Source of the DNA: Craspedostauros australis
Lineage: Eukaryota; Bacillariophyta; Bacillariophyceae; Mastogloiales; Achnanthaceae
DNA: 64,000 nucleotides
Reading direction: 5' to 3'
Assembly (NCBI GenBank): GCA_026770025.1
Contig: JAMXDE010000010.1
Coordinates: forward strand, 1,426,001-1,490,000
Positions 29,829-39,965 of this stretch are shown piece by piece. The notes under the pieces are model-generated. The model was not told the DNA's origin. It made no database searches and worked only from the letters and a program-made list of their open reading frames with translations. The number at the start of each line of letters is the position of its first letter. Positions within the stretch are counted from its first letter, which is position 1. A program made the translations under genes and the position numbers.

Positions 29829-31073
29829 CTAAGAACTCTTGAGCTCCACCATGGATGGTGCAATGGTCAGGGCATTGACCGCAACGGACTGCTGCGGCTT
29901 CTTGACGCCATGCACGCTGTTGTACCACGCCACGGTGCGGCGGATACCTTCCTCAAAGTCCACCGACGATTCGTATCCCAACATCTTGCGGGCCTTCGCG
30001 ACATCGGCGCACGTGTACGGCACATCGCCGGGTTGATCGGGCAAAATGCGAATGACGGCATCGCGTCCCACATGCTTCTGCACGAGATCGATGAATTCCT
30101 TGAGGGACGTGCCGGAGCCCTTGCCCAAGTTGAAGACCTCGTACTTGTGCGGACGATCGATGGACCGCACGACGCCATCGACAATGTCATCGATGTAGGT
30201 GTAATCGCGGCTCGACGAACCGTCGCCGTACTGCTGCAGCTCGACGCCGCGGCTGACGCGGTCGATGAACTTGAACGGCGCCATGTCGGGGCGTCCGCGC
30301 GGACCGTAGACGGTGAAGAAGCGCAGGCCCGTGATGTTGAGCTTGTACAAATGATGGTACGTGTAGGCCAACAATTCGCACGCCTTCTTGGAGGCGGCGT
30401 AAGGACTGACGGGGTTGTCGACGTTCTCTTCCTCGGAGAAGAAGGAGGACTTGGATCCGCCGTACACGGAGGACGACGAGGCAAAGACGAAGTTCTGCAC
30501 GCCGAACTTGTGCGCGAGTTCCATGAGCTGCGTGGTGCCCTTGATGTTGGAATGGATGTAGACGAATGGGTCCTGGATGGACGGACGGACGCCAGCGCGT
30601 GCGGCCATGTGGCAGACCCATCCCGGGCGCTCCTTCTCGAAGATGGAGAGCATGAAGTCCTCATCGCAGATGTCGCCCTTGTAGATGGTGAGTCTACCTT
30701 CTTCGGGGTACTGCTCCTGCAGGAGGCGGAGGTTGGACTCCTTGATGGTGACATCGTAGTAGTCGTTCATCTCATCGACAATCACAACATCGTCGCCGCG
30801 TGCCAGGAGGAAGCCAGACACGTGACTTCCGATGAAGCCGGCGCCTCCCGTGACGAGGACCTTCTTGTAGCCCTCGTGAGGTGGCACCACGGTGACCTCC
30901 GCGGCACCGAACACGGTGTTCTTCTCGTCGAGCACATGGGAGCTCTCGGCACGCGACATGGTGGACGTGGCGGTCTCGTTGTCGGTGCTGGGAGATTCGT
31001 TGGATTGGTTGGAGCTGTCGTCATCGCTGGCGCAGAGAACCGGCATGCTGGCGGAGTGGTGGAATCCCTTCAT
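29829..31073 (-). CDS. UDP-glucuronate 4-epimerase-type NAD-dependent sugar epimerase
   Basis: An extended short-chain dehydrogenase of 414 aa that most likely interconverts UDP-glucuronate and UDP-galacturonate for polysaccharide synthesis. The Rossmann motif KVLVTGGAGFIGSHV sits at about residue 71-85. HMAARAGVRPSIQDPF, the SSSSVYG serine region and the catalytic YAASKKACE (Tyr-xxx-Lys) follow in the usual order, then GLRFFTVYGPRGRPDMAPFK, YGDGSSSRDYTYIDDIVDG and LPDQPGDVPYTCADVAKAR. The MAARAGVRPS and GRPDMAPFKF phrases favour the glucuronate epimerase (GAE/Cap1J-like) subgroup over UDP-galactose epimerase. The roughly 65-residue N-terminal extension is Ser/Asp rich without a clear membrane helix, unlike plant GAEs, so a cytosolic location is likely. 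Single exon. Exact substrate is inferred from motifs. Confidence 0.88.
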   Translation of the reverse strand: MKGFHHSASMPVLCASDDDSSNQSNESPSTDNETATSTMSRAESSHVLDEKNTVFGAAEVTVVPPHEGYKKVLVTGGAGFIGSHVSGFLLARGDDVVIVDEMNDYYDVTIKESNLRLLQEQYPEEGRLTIYKGDICDEDFMLSIFEKERPGWVCHMAARAGVRPSIQDPFVYIHSNIKGTTQLMELAHKFGVQNFVFASSSSVYGGSKSSFFSEEENVDNPVSPYAASKKACELLAYTYHHLYKLNITGLRFFTVYGPRGRPDMAPFKFIDRVSRGVELQQYGDGSSSRDYTYIDDIVDGVVRSIDRPHKYEVFNLGKGSGTSLKEFIDLVQKHVGRDAVIRILPDQPGDVPYTCADVAKARKMLGYESSVDFEEGIRRTVAWYNSVHGVKKPQQSVAVNALTIAPSMVELKSS

Positions 31074-32307
31074 CTTGATTTGATTGATTGATTGTTTGTT
31101 TGTTGGTTTGTTGTTGTTGTAGGAACGTGTTGGTGGGTGGTTACTTGTCGTTGGCTGTTCGTTGCGTGAAGTTGTCCTGACGATGATGATCAGCTGGGTC
31201 AGTGTGAAATCCTAGTATCACGTTGGTTCCCCCTGTTGGTGCGTTAGTCATCACGGATGGATTGGTGAATGGAATGATGGATGGATGAGGGGCGGCCCGT
31301 GCAGGCAACGAAGTGGTTCCGATCGGCAGATTGGAAACGAAAGAGTTGGAAGCATCATGAAGAGACATGTGAGCAGATTCGAAGCGAAGATGGGAGTGAA
31401 GTGGTGCAATCGTATTCATCCTCGCATTCACACTACAGGTATGCTCGATGCGGATGCGCCATCGTCGATTTGGGATGAACGTGAATGATGTCACGCAGCG
31501 AACAGTGCATGGTGGCCATCACCGATCATTCGTGAACTTCGCCGTCTCTTTTCCTCCTTGTCATTCGTCATGGTGATCATCCAGTCACATCTCCGTCAAA
31601 CTCATCGTGAAGAGCAACCCGATTTGGCAGATGCCCCGATAGTCCTCCGACGCAGCAATTTCGTTTGCACATCATGCCACGGCACATCGCATTGCGTTGC
31701 ATCGAATGACTCACCTTTCACGCAAGATTGTCGGAAGTTGTTGTGCGGAAACGTTGTTGCAATCTACTCGTTCCTCTGGGTTGGAGAGGAACGTTCAACT
31801 GGTGTGGATGTGGGTGGGGATGGTTTGTCGAAAGTTAGACAAGAGATGGAGGATTGTGATCCTTCGTTCAAGATTTCTTCCTTGATAGTCTCGTGATTGT
31901 GATGGTTGTGACCGATGATGTGGAGAGGTGTTTGATGTGTTGTGATTTCTGTTTCCTGTTTCTGGTCGGCGTGCGGAAGTCGAAGGTCGAGAGCGCAAGT
32001 GTGGAACGATGGCTGCAGATTCCTTGGGGAAGGAGGGCTGTGTGGATGGATGGATCTGTTCGTTTTGTTTCCTTTCCCCCTTGCTCTCTGTTTGTCGCCT
32101 GTGCTACTCTGTTCTGTTCGTGCATTGCCTGCCACTTGGCGTTCCTCTTGCGATGGGCCGTTGCCGTTGCGATTGCTGTCGTTGCCGTTCCGTCGGAGGT
32201 GGCCATCGAATCCGTACGAACACTTTTCCCGCTTGGTTTCCCCTGCTTTTTGTTCCATCAGCACACAAACCTCGTCAGTCTTCGCATCATTTTTTTGATG
32301 GTTGGTG

Positions 32308-32332
32308 ACGACGATGATGATGATGATGATGT
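32308..32332. repeat. (GAT/GAC)n trinucleotide repeat
   Basis: Mostly perfect GAT units with GAC at the left end. Confidence 0.9.
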
Positions 32333-32941
32333 GTGGTCCCTCTCGCGTGCAAAACTCATGTGAGAGGTCGTTGTTGCGTCAGCAATCCTGAAAATACGAT
32401 TGGCTGGCGACTGACGCGATTGCAGAGGGGGCGTTAAATACCACGATTTGCGAAATCATCTTGCTTGCGTCACTCAATCGATCTTGTTCTCTGGCGATCC
32501 AACCAAGGAGCAAACCTGTGATTCGTACGAAGCAATCGTGTATGTCGGGAATCTGCCACAAGCGCCCCAAAACGAAACTGACTCAGCTCTTGTTCATCGG
32601 AATCTCTCGGATTCCTGTACGCAGACGGAACTTGGAATGGGGCATCATCACCAAAGGCGAGCGTTGGCCTCAGTGTGGGGCAAGGCACAAATACTAACAA
32701 ATGATCAAGGCAATAGAGTACTGTAGAGTAGAGTTGGATGCTCCGGCTATGCTTCTTAGTTTAGGTATTCCATACATAATAGGTGCAGAATAGATAGATT
32801 GGGAGGAGCAAGGGAGTGCAGTGCTATTCCATTTCGAGTCGTCGTGTGTGAAAGACGTTGATGGATTTCGGCATCATGAGGTGGAGTTGAGGAAAGTCCA
32901 GATTCAACGGTGACTTGGATGGACATCTGCATGTTTCACTC

Positions 32942-32962
32942 GCTCTCTCTCTCTCTCTCTCT
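32942..32962. repeat. (CT)n dinucleotide repeat
   Basis: Perfect CT run just downstream of the HIBCH-like stop codon. Confidence 0.93.
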
Positions 32963-32997
32963 TTGTCTGTCTCGCTGTCGCTCTGTTGCTGATTTGT

Positions 32998-34545
32998 TCA
33001 ACCTCTGAGCAGCTCTTCCACTTCATCCGGCGTCACATCCGCGACGCTCTTATGCTTCCATCCCTTGAACGGCTGCGTCGCAGATGGGTTTTTGCTCGTG
33101 AACTCCGCCCAATTCCGAAAGTCCTCGCCTTGCATCAGCTTGCGTTGCACACGTTGCTCTCGATCCATGCACTGTCGCAGCGTCGTCGGATTGCTCGTAC
33201 CCATGAGCATGAGCCGGTGTACCGAATGCAACGCCAGCGGCGAGGCGGCCTCCATGCTCCGCACGAAGCTGCGGGCAACACGGATGCCCTCCATGATTTC
33301 TTCGTCGTTGGATTCCTTGGAAGCGATCTGGTGGAAGCGCGCCAAGATTCCGACCAGGTCCCTTTCCGCTTTGAAGATATGATCGAATGTGGCCGCGTAA
33401 TCCACCAGATTGCTATTGAAAAAGGACGATTCCCACGGAATATCCTCGACGTCGAATGCTGCGTCTTCCGCGTTGAGATTGAAGTCATCCATGGGAAGGT
33501 CGTTGGTGGGGCAGATGTCGTATTCCGACACCTGGTTGATGATCTGGGAGACGACGATGTTTCGGAAGGGAGTGTTGGGATCTGGAAATCTGCTGCTGCC
33601 GTAGTAATGTTTTCTCTTCTTCAGCAAGGCCTGTCCACTCCACGAATTCATCGATGCAAGGGCCTCCTCCAGATGCTCCAACGACTCCGTCGAAGACAGT
33701 AGGTGGGTGGCGAGCCCGGTCTCCACCATGTCGTAGGCATTGGCCTGGAACCCGGTGAGGGCCAGGATCATGCCGCATGCCTTGTAATTTTGGCTTTGCT
33801 GTTTCTGCTCCGTGCCGAGACGAGGCAGGAAGTACGAGAAACCCACAGGGTCCAGACCCAACCCGCGTGATGGGTTCATGATGCAAAATGAGCTCTGTCT
33901 GGTCGCCAGGACGAAACTGCCTGTGCACAACGCGTAACCTCCATCGCTGACTGCGCCGTGCGGCGCTGTGATGACCGGCACCTTCGTGGCCTGATCCATC
34001 CCGCTGACGGCATTCGCCAAGTTCTTCACGCCACTGAGCAAGTAGTCCACCTTCTCGGCGCTCTTGTAGTCACCGGACTCATACAGTTTCAGGGGATCGT
34101 AACCGCCCGACACGTGCCACGTCTGGCCTGGCACAGGATCGTCATCGATGGGAAGCGGAGACAGGTTGGCGGTGTCCAGATTGGCGATGTAACTCGGCAA
34201 ACAGCCTTCCGCAGCATCGTCACGATCGTCGGTGGCGATCAGGACCGAGTTGAGCGCCTCGTTGTTGGCCAGGACCTTGACGCGGTGCGCCAGCCCGTGC
34301 ATCTCCCTGCCGCTCATGTGCGGATCGAGGAGGAAGACGCGTCGGCTGTTGCCCATCGGTCGGATGAACGCGCTGGCGCCCTGCACGCTTTCGCCGGATC
34401 GCGTGGGGATGCTGATGATCTCCTCCGGTGCCCCGGCCTGTTCCGCGAGCTCCTTCGCACGCGAACGTTCCGCTGCCGCCATCTTGGCCATGCGCTTCGA
34501 CATGCGGGCCCGCGGGATGATCTTCGTCGCGACGGATTGGCTCAT
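32998..34545 (-). CDS. 3-hydroxyisobutyryl-CoA hydrolase (HIBCH)-like crotonase-fold protein, atypical active site
   Basis: HIBCH removes CoA from 3-hydroxyisobutyryl-CoA in mitochondrial valine breakdown. This 515-aa single-exon protein follows the family order: RRVFLLDPHMSGREMHGLAH, WHVSGGYDPLKLYESGD, ITAPHGAVSDGGYALCTGSF, GFSYFLPRLG, GFQANAYDMVETGLATHLL and the C-terminal PLALHSVHRLMLMG...LRQCMDREQRVQRKLMQGEDF...GWKHKSVADVTPDEVEELL. It is longer than typical HIBCH (about 350-390). The usual catalytic Glu and Asp (MPE...PDVG in the family) align with Pro225 and Pro233 in MNPSRGLGLDPVGFSYF, and the oxyanion MGGG reads SDGG. The N-terminus (about residues 1-50) is basic and Met/Ala rich but not a clear transit peptide. 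Family membership is firm; hydrolase activity is doubtful. Confidence 0.8.
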   Translation of the reverse strand: MSQSVATKIIPRARMSKRMAKMAAAERSRAKELAEQAGAPEEIISIPTRSGESVQGASAFIRPMGNSRRVFLLDPHMSGREMHGLAHRVKVLANNEALNSVLIATDDRDDAAEGCLPSYIANLDTANLSPLPIDDDPVPGQTWHVSGGYDPLKLYESGDYKSAEKVDYLLSGVKNLANAVSGMDQATKVPVITAPHGAVSDGGYALCTGSFVLATRQSSFCIMNPSRGLGLDPVGFSYFLPRLGTEQKQQSQNYKACGMILALTGFQANAYDMVETGLATHLLSSTESLEHLEEALASMNSWSGQALLKKRKHYYGSSRFPDPNTPFRNIVVSQIINQVSEYDICPTNDLPMDDFNLNAEDAAFDVEDIPWESSFFNSNLVDYAATFDHIFKAERDLVGILARFHQIASKESNDEEIMEGIRVARSFVRSMEAASPLALHSVHRLMLMGTSNPTTLRQCMDREQRVQRKLMQGEDFRNWAEFTSKNPSATQPFKGWKHKSVADVTPDEVEELLRG

Positions 34546-35066
34546 CTTTCACTTAGCGATGGGTTTGGTCTCACCGTTGATGTATTCTCTCTGGAAGGAG
34601 GATGGCGCTGGAGGACGAGCTAGGTGCTCTGCTACGACTATGCATAGAATACCACCTCCTGGAATTGTGCGGTCATCAAGACCATTGTGGCTGATGATGG
34701 ACCGGACCCATCACCATGGTCGATCTTTTGTTTGTGGTTGTCGCGTTTGACCATCCACAAACTATCGAATACCGTCTGTCCGTATGCTCCGCCAGAAGGC
34801 TCGAGGAACTGTCGACTCGTGCGAATCAAGAGATGAAAACAGCGACGAGCATTCGCGTTTGTCGCCGTCACGCTGTGGCAAATCACCAGAACAACAAAAC
34901 GACCGTGAAAAAAAACGGGGAGATGGAAATGGCCAACAGCAACAACAGCAATAACAACGACAACAACGACGACAACGACAGTAGTGTCAACGCTGCCCAG
35001 TGACGCCAACAGCGACTGCATCAACCAGCACAAACCACACCAAGACAAAGACGAAGGCATTGTTTG
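34546..35066. other. Divergent upstream region
   Basis: 521 bp between the HIBCH-like start and the small mitochondrial protein start. It has AACAACAGCAATAACAACG-type repeats at about 34934-34980. No supported ORF. Confidence 0.5.
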
Positions 35067-35677
35067 ATGATGTTGGCCCGAACAGTACTTGCACGCACCG
35101 CCGCCACCACCCGAATGGTGGCGCGCCGCCAGATGGCATCCGATGCCAAGGTCCACACCGCCAAGTCCAAGTGGAGCGAGCTCCAGAAGACACGCCCACC
35201 AAAGGACCCGATGGACGAGCACGTGAGTTGGCCCACCCTCTCTCTTGGGTGAATTTCTTGGAGAATTTCAGGACAACTCGAACCCGAAATTTGACGTTTG
35301 GTTTGAATCGAGAATGTGAGAAAACTACATGTGTGGCCTAGCGACCAGTCCTAACTTATTCTTCTCCTTCCTTCGTTCTTTTCTTGATGTATCTTCCCAT
35401 GTTGTCGCACGATCTCGACAACTGCAACGCGGATGATGGCAACAACGTTCCAATGTACGTGGTGCCACAACAAACTAATCATCCACCATGCCACGATATG
35501 CAATGCAATGCAATGCAATGACAACATGAATACTCTACTCTACTCCAGTTGGTCTTCCACCCACCTTACAACGGTCCGATGGTTGGAATTGCCATCTTCG
35601 CGGTGTACATCGTCGGATACGGCGTCATCGCTTTCGGAAAGTCCCACCAGCAGTACAAGCAGGGATACTGGAAATAA
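35067..35677 (+). CDS. Small mitochondrial single-pass membrane protein, possible respiratory-chain subunit (two exons)
   Basis: Exon 1 is 35067-35222 and exon 2 is 35549-35677; the 326-bp intron has donor GTGAGT and acceptor CAG, phase 0. This gives 94 aa. The N-terminus is a classic mitochondrial presequence, rich in Arg/Ala/Thr without acids (MMLARTVLARTAATTRMVARR). The mature part has a hydrophilic segment (KWSELQKTRPPKDPMDEH). The spliced exon then adds LVFHPPYNGPMVGIAIFAVY, one membrane helix and a HQQYKQGYWK end. This layout resembles small nuclear-encoded subunits of cytochrome oxidase (subunit VIIc/VIII type) or other respiratory complexes, but I cannot assign it to a particular one. 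Only the spliced product makes sense; exon 1 alone ends in an unrelated tail. Confidence 0.72.
35223..35548 (+). other. Intron of the small mitochondrial gene (326 bp)
   Basis: GTGAGT to CTCCAG. It contains repeated CAATGCAATG near 35500-35520 and nothing else that I can identify. Confidence 0.8.
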
Positions 35678-36511
35678 GCTTGCGGTATGGTTGTTGCAGG
35701 TCCACCGTTGCGCCATTGTGAAGAGCATGGTGTAGTCGTAGCAACGCGGTGCCGGGACAGCGCTTTTCCATTCTCGGATCCTGCATGCTCGTCTGCTCAC
35801 GCATACGCCTTGCGTCGTCCAGGGATGGTGCACCAGCAGCACCAACTCGTCGCTGCATGGCGTAACGGAAAGGAATGCCATGCTTCAAGTAGTCTGAGCA
35901 CGATACAATAAGAATACAATATCAATACGACAGCAAACACCAATGGAGTAAGCACATGAGCAGACACCCAGCATGAAACTTGTTTGTGGTGGTGGTGCGA
36001 ACGATGTTGTGTCATAGTCGTATCATTGGGTCACAAGTGCGTTTCTTATTCCCGAAGTATAGTTTGCGTGAGGCGCCGTAGATCAGATCAAGTACGTTTG
36101 CACTATAATACCTTACGGATCTGAAACACTTCCTATTGCATTCCCTACCCTATCGGAGCACGGGAGACAGCTTGCTTGCAGAGAGATCTGCGGCACCCTC
36201 CCAGACGCCTCGTAATCACGCTGTTGCGATTGCTACGTGTGCGACTATTGCCATCACGCAGTGGCGATCTTTCGTGTTGGGTTGGCGAACGATCTTGCGG
36301 AGACTTGATTTAGTCGAATTAATCGTTCTTCGGCTTGCCGCAACAACCACAACACCAAAAGAGACAAACAAACAGACGCCTGCCTGCATTCGACACACAA
36401 CACAACCCACAAGAGCTCTGGAGCATCGAGGCACACATTGGATGACGCCGACTATGCATTGGTGAGGTTCAGAGACAGATTCCAGAACTATTATTCAGAC
36501 GAACGTGAGAA
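35678..36511. other. Intergenic region, 834 bp
   Basis: Tandem spacing between two plus-strand genes. ORFs on both strands are short and without recognisable content. Confidence 0.5.
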
Positions 36512-38779
36512 ATGGCAAGGACAGATTCGAAATCGAAGGCGAAAGCCGCCGTGAGCGAGGACGACAAGCAGCAGCAAGGTGAGGAGAAGCAGAAAGAGGA
36601 GAACGCTGGAAAACGCCAAGGCAGTGCTCAAGTCGACGATTCAGAAGGACAAGAAGAAGCAGAAGACGACAAGCGAGAGATGGAGAAGGTGAAGAACGAT
36701 GATGGGCCAGACTCAGGAGAGACTGCGACTGCGGCGGAAATGGACGTGGACGTGGACGCGAAAGAGAGCAAGGGGGCGGATGATGAAGCAAAGGCAAAGT
36801 CGGACGACTCCAAAACTGCGATGACTGACAAGAGCCGCGACGATGGCGAAAAGGTGGATGCTGCATCATCCAATGATGGTCCAACAGGGGGACGCAACAA
36901 TCAAACAGGAGGCAAGGACGTGCCAAAGTCCAACGAAAATGAGAACAAAGATGAGAAGGAAGGCGAAAAACAGGCAAGCGAAGCAAGCGTGAGCGTGCCA
37001 CAACCTGATGCTGCAGCTTCGACGACCGCAAGTGGTCCAAATGCCGATACCAGTGGTGGCGACGGCGATAGTGCTGCGAAGCGCAGGCTGAGGGATATAT
37101 TTGACGATTCGGATGATAGCTCCACATCTGAAACAAAGCACCCTGCGCCTCAAACACAACAGAAACGGAAACGAAAGAACGAAGACATATCCACGGATGA
37201 TGCAGTCCCCGCAACGGGTAGCGGCGGCGATGGTATGGACGTGGACGTGGACGTGAAAGCACACGCGAATAAGGATGGGGATAAAGGCAAGGATAGGACC
37301 GCTGCTGCAAATGCCCAGGCAAAAGCAGACACAGATACAGACGAAAGGGCCGGTGGGAAGCGAAAGACACTCCCCAGACTCTCAAAGCAAAAGAAGGACA
37401 GTCAAGACGGAAAACATGGAGATGAGGATGACAAGCCAAGAGACTCGGACGAATCACCGGCAACGACAGGTGCAGCAGCAGTCACAACACAATTGGAAGA
37501 TGCCACCGCTGTCAAGACGCCTACCAAAGTCGCAAGCACCGATTCTCAGCGCCGCAAACGCACTCGCGTCTCAACCTCAACCTCAACTCCTACCTACCGT
37601 CCAGAAGCCTTCGTCCGCAACAAGAAAGCAACGAAGAAGGCAAGGCGCATCAAGATAGGCATGATACCATCCATCCGGGAATCCATCATGGCGCATGCTC
37701 CCGAAGCTGAAGAGGTTGGCTGGGCCTTCCGACTCCTCCACGACATCAAGCCACGTAACGCAAGTGGGGATTTGCGAAAGGACGTGCTCAAATTTGATGG
37801 GTACATGGATCCGGAAACGGCGATGCGGGTTGGTGAAGACGATAATGCCGAGGTACCAGAGAAATACGTGGAGGCAGAGGTACGTAGAGTAGAGCAAGCA
37901 GCATCGTCTTGAGAATGCCTATGTGCGATACAGACGAGCACGTGCTTGTGTTTGTGTTTGGCCGTCGTTGTTGCGCTCACGTGTTCAGGCTGACGATAGT
38001 ATACGGTGTTGTGGGCCGTTCTACTTGCAGTCGAGATACTCACAGTTGCATACATCCCATCTGTACCTTCTCGAACCAACCATTGCACACACGGCTCTGC
38101 GTTCATCACGTCACAAATACATTCCCTCCATCGCAACGCAACATCATGCAACGCCAACACATGAACTTGACAGAACGCATTTGCCTTCCGCCTGTACAGG
38201 ATCACACGGCAGCAGATATGTGGTATTCTCGTCTTATTCAACATCGATGACCGATCATCACTTGTGGGGGAGAAAAGTTTGACGAAGGACGGCCTGATAA
38301 ATTTGGCTCTCCGCTTCTTGCGCTCACCCCATCCAAGATACACGCGCTCTCCTGACGAGGAAGTCAGCGGGTCGTTACCGGCGTTTTCTGATGTCGAAAA
38401 TTCCACGCGAAAGAAAAAGGATGGCAAAAAGAGCAAAAGCAAGGTGAAAGAAGAAAGCGAGGATGACGACGATGACAACGAAGAGGAGGAGGAGGAGAAG
38501 AAGGAGAGCGAGAAAGAAAGCGAGGAGGCTGATGACGATGGCGACAATCCGACGCCACCCTCAAAGTACGTTGAGCATTATCACGCACTGAGGGGGTTGC
38601 GACGTCGATGCCTGCCGACCGACGCCATGTTGCGTGCGTGGATGAGATCCTATTTGGGTTGCTTCGACTTATCCAGGGTGACGTTGGGGCACATGGTTAC
38701 CACGGCAGAAGCGAGATTCGGCTCGGACATACTGAAACACAGACAACGGCTTCGTGTCATCTTGATTGAGGAGCTTTGA
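36512..38779 (+). CDS. DEK-family chromatin protein (two exons)
   Basis: DEK is a nuclear chromatin-architecture factor with a SAP-like DNA-binding region and a DEK C-terminal domain. Exon 1 is 36512-37879 and exon 2 is 38174-38779; the intron of 294 bp (GTACGT to CAG, phase 0) joins KYVEAE to NAFAFRLYRITRQQ, giving 657 aa. Residues 1-360 are a highly charged Lys/Asp/Glu/Ser region. From about 380 the DEK core begins (GMIPSIRESIMAHAPEAEEV, AFRLLHDIKPRNASGDLRKD, VLKFDGYMD). The second exon opens with the SAP-like helices (QQICGILVLFNIDD, TKDGLINLALRFLRSPHP), then an acidic EEEEEEKKES linker, then a DEK_C three-helix domain (LPTDAMLRAWMRSYLGCFDL, SRVTLGHMVTTAEARF, HRQRLRVILIEEL). The domain order exactly matches DEK proteins. 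An alternative acceptor at 38199 breaks the phase. Confidence 0.85.
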
Positions 38780-39073
38780 GAAATCGGGAGTGAAAATCGA
38801 GTTTTTGAGCGAACCGTTTTGCCCCACTTCGCGCACCAGCCATCGTTTCTGGCCAAGTCGATCGCCGAGGCGGCGGGCGTTCACTCTTGTCGTTTCGCGT
38901 CCACTCATTTGTGGGATTGGCTCACACCGTTTCATTTTAGAACACTTTGACATCGTTAGCATCGTGATTGGCACAGTCGAGTAGTGCAAGGCATGCGCGC
39001 GCGTCCGTGTACTCTAAATATTGCCTACTATTAATACGTCCAGTTTTACCTGAACATACCCGTTTGTTGGTTT
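38780..39073. other. Short convergent region
   Basis: 294 bp between the DEK stop and the thioredoxin-like stop, presumably both 3' UTRs. No feature is seen. Confidence 0.5.
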
Positions 39074-39965
39074 CTAAAAGTCCTCATCGATGACGAACAC
39101 CCTTTCCTCTGATACGTGCGAGACAGGCACGGAGAAGTCGGTTCTCCGCTCTGAAACTGCCGCATTCGATGTTATCGTGGTGGAGGGGGTGACAGCCACG
39201 AAGCTCGACATTGTGCTAAAAGTGGTGGGCATTGGACGATGCGAAAGCGCTGATCCCATCGTCTTCATCGTCGGTCGGACGATGTCTGGCATGTCGCCGA
39301 AGCCGTCATCCACCCGCAGCATGAACTCCCTGTCGTCCTTCTCCTCCTCCTCGTACACCGGCGTCTCCGGTCGGACAACTCCCGGCACCTCATCGAAATC
39401 GATCTTTCGCTCGCCGCCCATCTGCTGAATCTCGCCATCTTCATCGACGACGACGTAGAACGGCACGCTCTTGAAACCCAGCTGCTGCTTGGCCTTCTCC
39501 TTGTCTTCCTGCTCCATGAAGAAGTGGCTGACGTGCTGCCATCTCAGATCCTCATCCTTCTCGATGATGTTCCTGGCGCCGTCGAGCTTGTCGCAGCAGA
39601 TGGAAACGAACTGCACATCCGAGTACTTGGGCTCCTGCGCCATGCGATCCAGCTTATCCAAGGCCGATGGGCAGCGCACACATTTGGTGGTCCAGAAGTC
39701 TGGATGTCACAGAAGCGAAGGGTGATCCGAAAACAACAAGTTGGTGGGAAAAGATGAGGGTATGAGCCGATGATCGGGTAATTTTGTGGCGTTTGAAATA
39801 GTGGCATCAAACTTTGGATCTTCCTTGTTGACCACACGCATCCACAGCACACACACTGGACGTACCGATGATTGTGGCCTTGCCTCTGACAACGTCCTCT
39901 GTGTTTCTGGAGTCCGCCGACTTGAGGCAGACGAGCGGCAGTTGTGGCAAGTGTCCGATGGTCAT
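39074..39965 (-). CDS. Thioredoxin-fold protein with CVRC active site (two exons)
   Basis: Exon 1 is 39965-39866 (MTIGHLPQLPLVCLK...KATII) and exon 2 is 39699-39074. The 166-bp intron (GTACGT to CCAG, phase 1) creates an Asp codon, so the core reads ATII-DFWTTKCVRCPSALDKL, the thioredoxin betaalpha unit with redox motif CVRC at about residues 40-43. Then VQFVSICCDKLDGARNIIEK and the cis-Pro region FKSVPFYVVVDEDGEIQQMG follow, ending the fold at about residue 130. The last 110 residues are a Glu/Asp-rich then Ser/Thr-rich extension with the repeated phrase VVRPETP / IVRPTMK. Total 241 aa. No targeting signal, so probably cytosolic. It is TlpA/TXNDC-like in order, but I would not name a subgroup. 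Without the first exon the protein would lack the strand before CVRC. Confidence 0.82.

Larger units (their letters stand above)
31074..32997. other. Intergenic region, 1.9 kb, tandem minus-strand genes
   Basis: The region lies between the start of the epimerase gene and the stop of the HIBCH-like gene. It begins with TTGATTGATTGTTTGTTTG repeats near the epimerase start. It contains a GAT run (32308-32332) and a CT run (32942-32962). Overlapping ORFs of up to 166 codons at 31764-32363 on both strands have no recognisable domain. Confidence 0.5.

Noticed and set aside
29814-31091. 425-codon plus-strand ORF opposite the epimerase
   Set aside because: Mirror frame of a GC-rich gene; no domain, and the minus strand has all epimerase motifs.
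31764-32363. Overlapping ORFs of 156-166 codons on both strands
   Set aside because: Both strands are open over the same bases with low complexity; no domain.
36495-37463. 322-codon minus-strand ORF opposite DEK
   Set aside because: Antisense of a Lys/Glu-rich region, producing Ser/Leu/His low complexity.
38199-38200. Alternative 3' splice acceptor of the DEK gene
   Set aside because: The CTGTACAG acceptor would need a phase-2 donor, which is not present at 37880; the acceptor ending at 38173 keeps frame and extends the domain.
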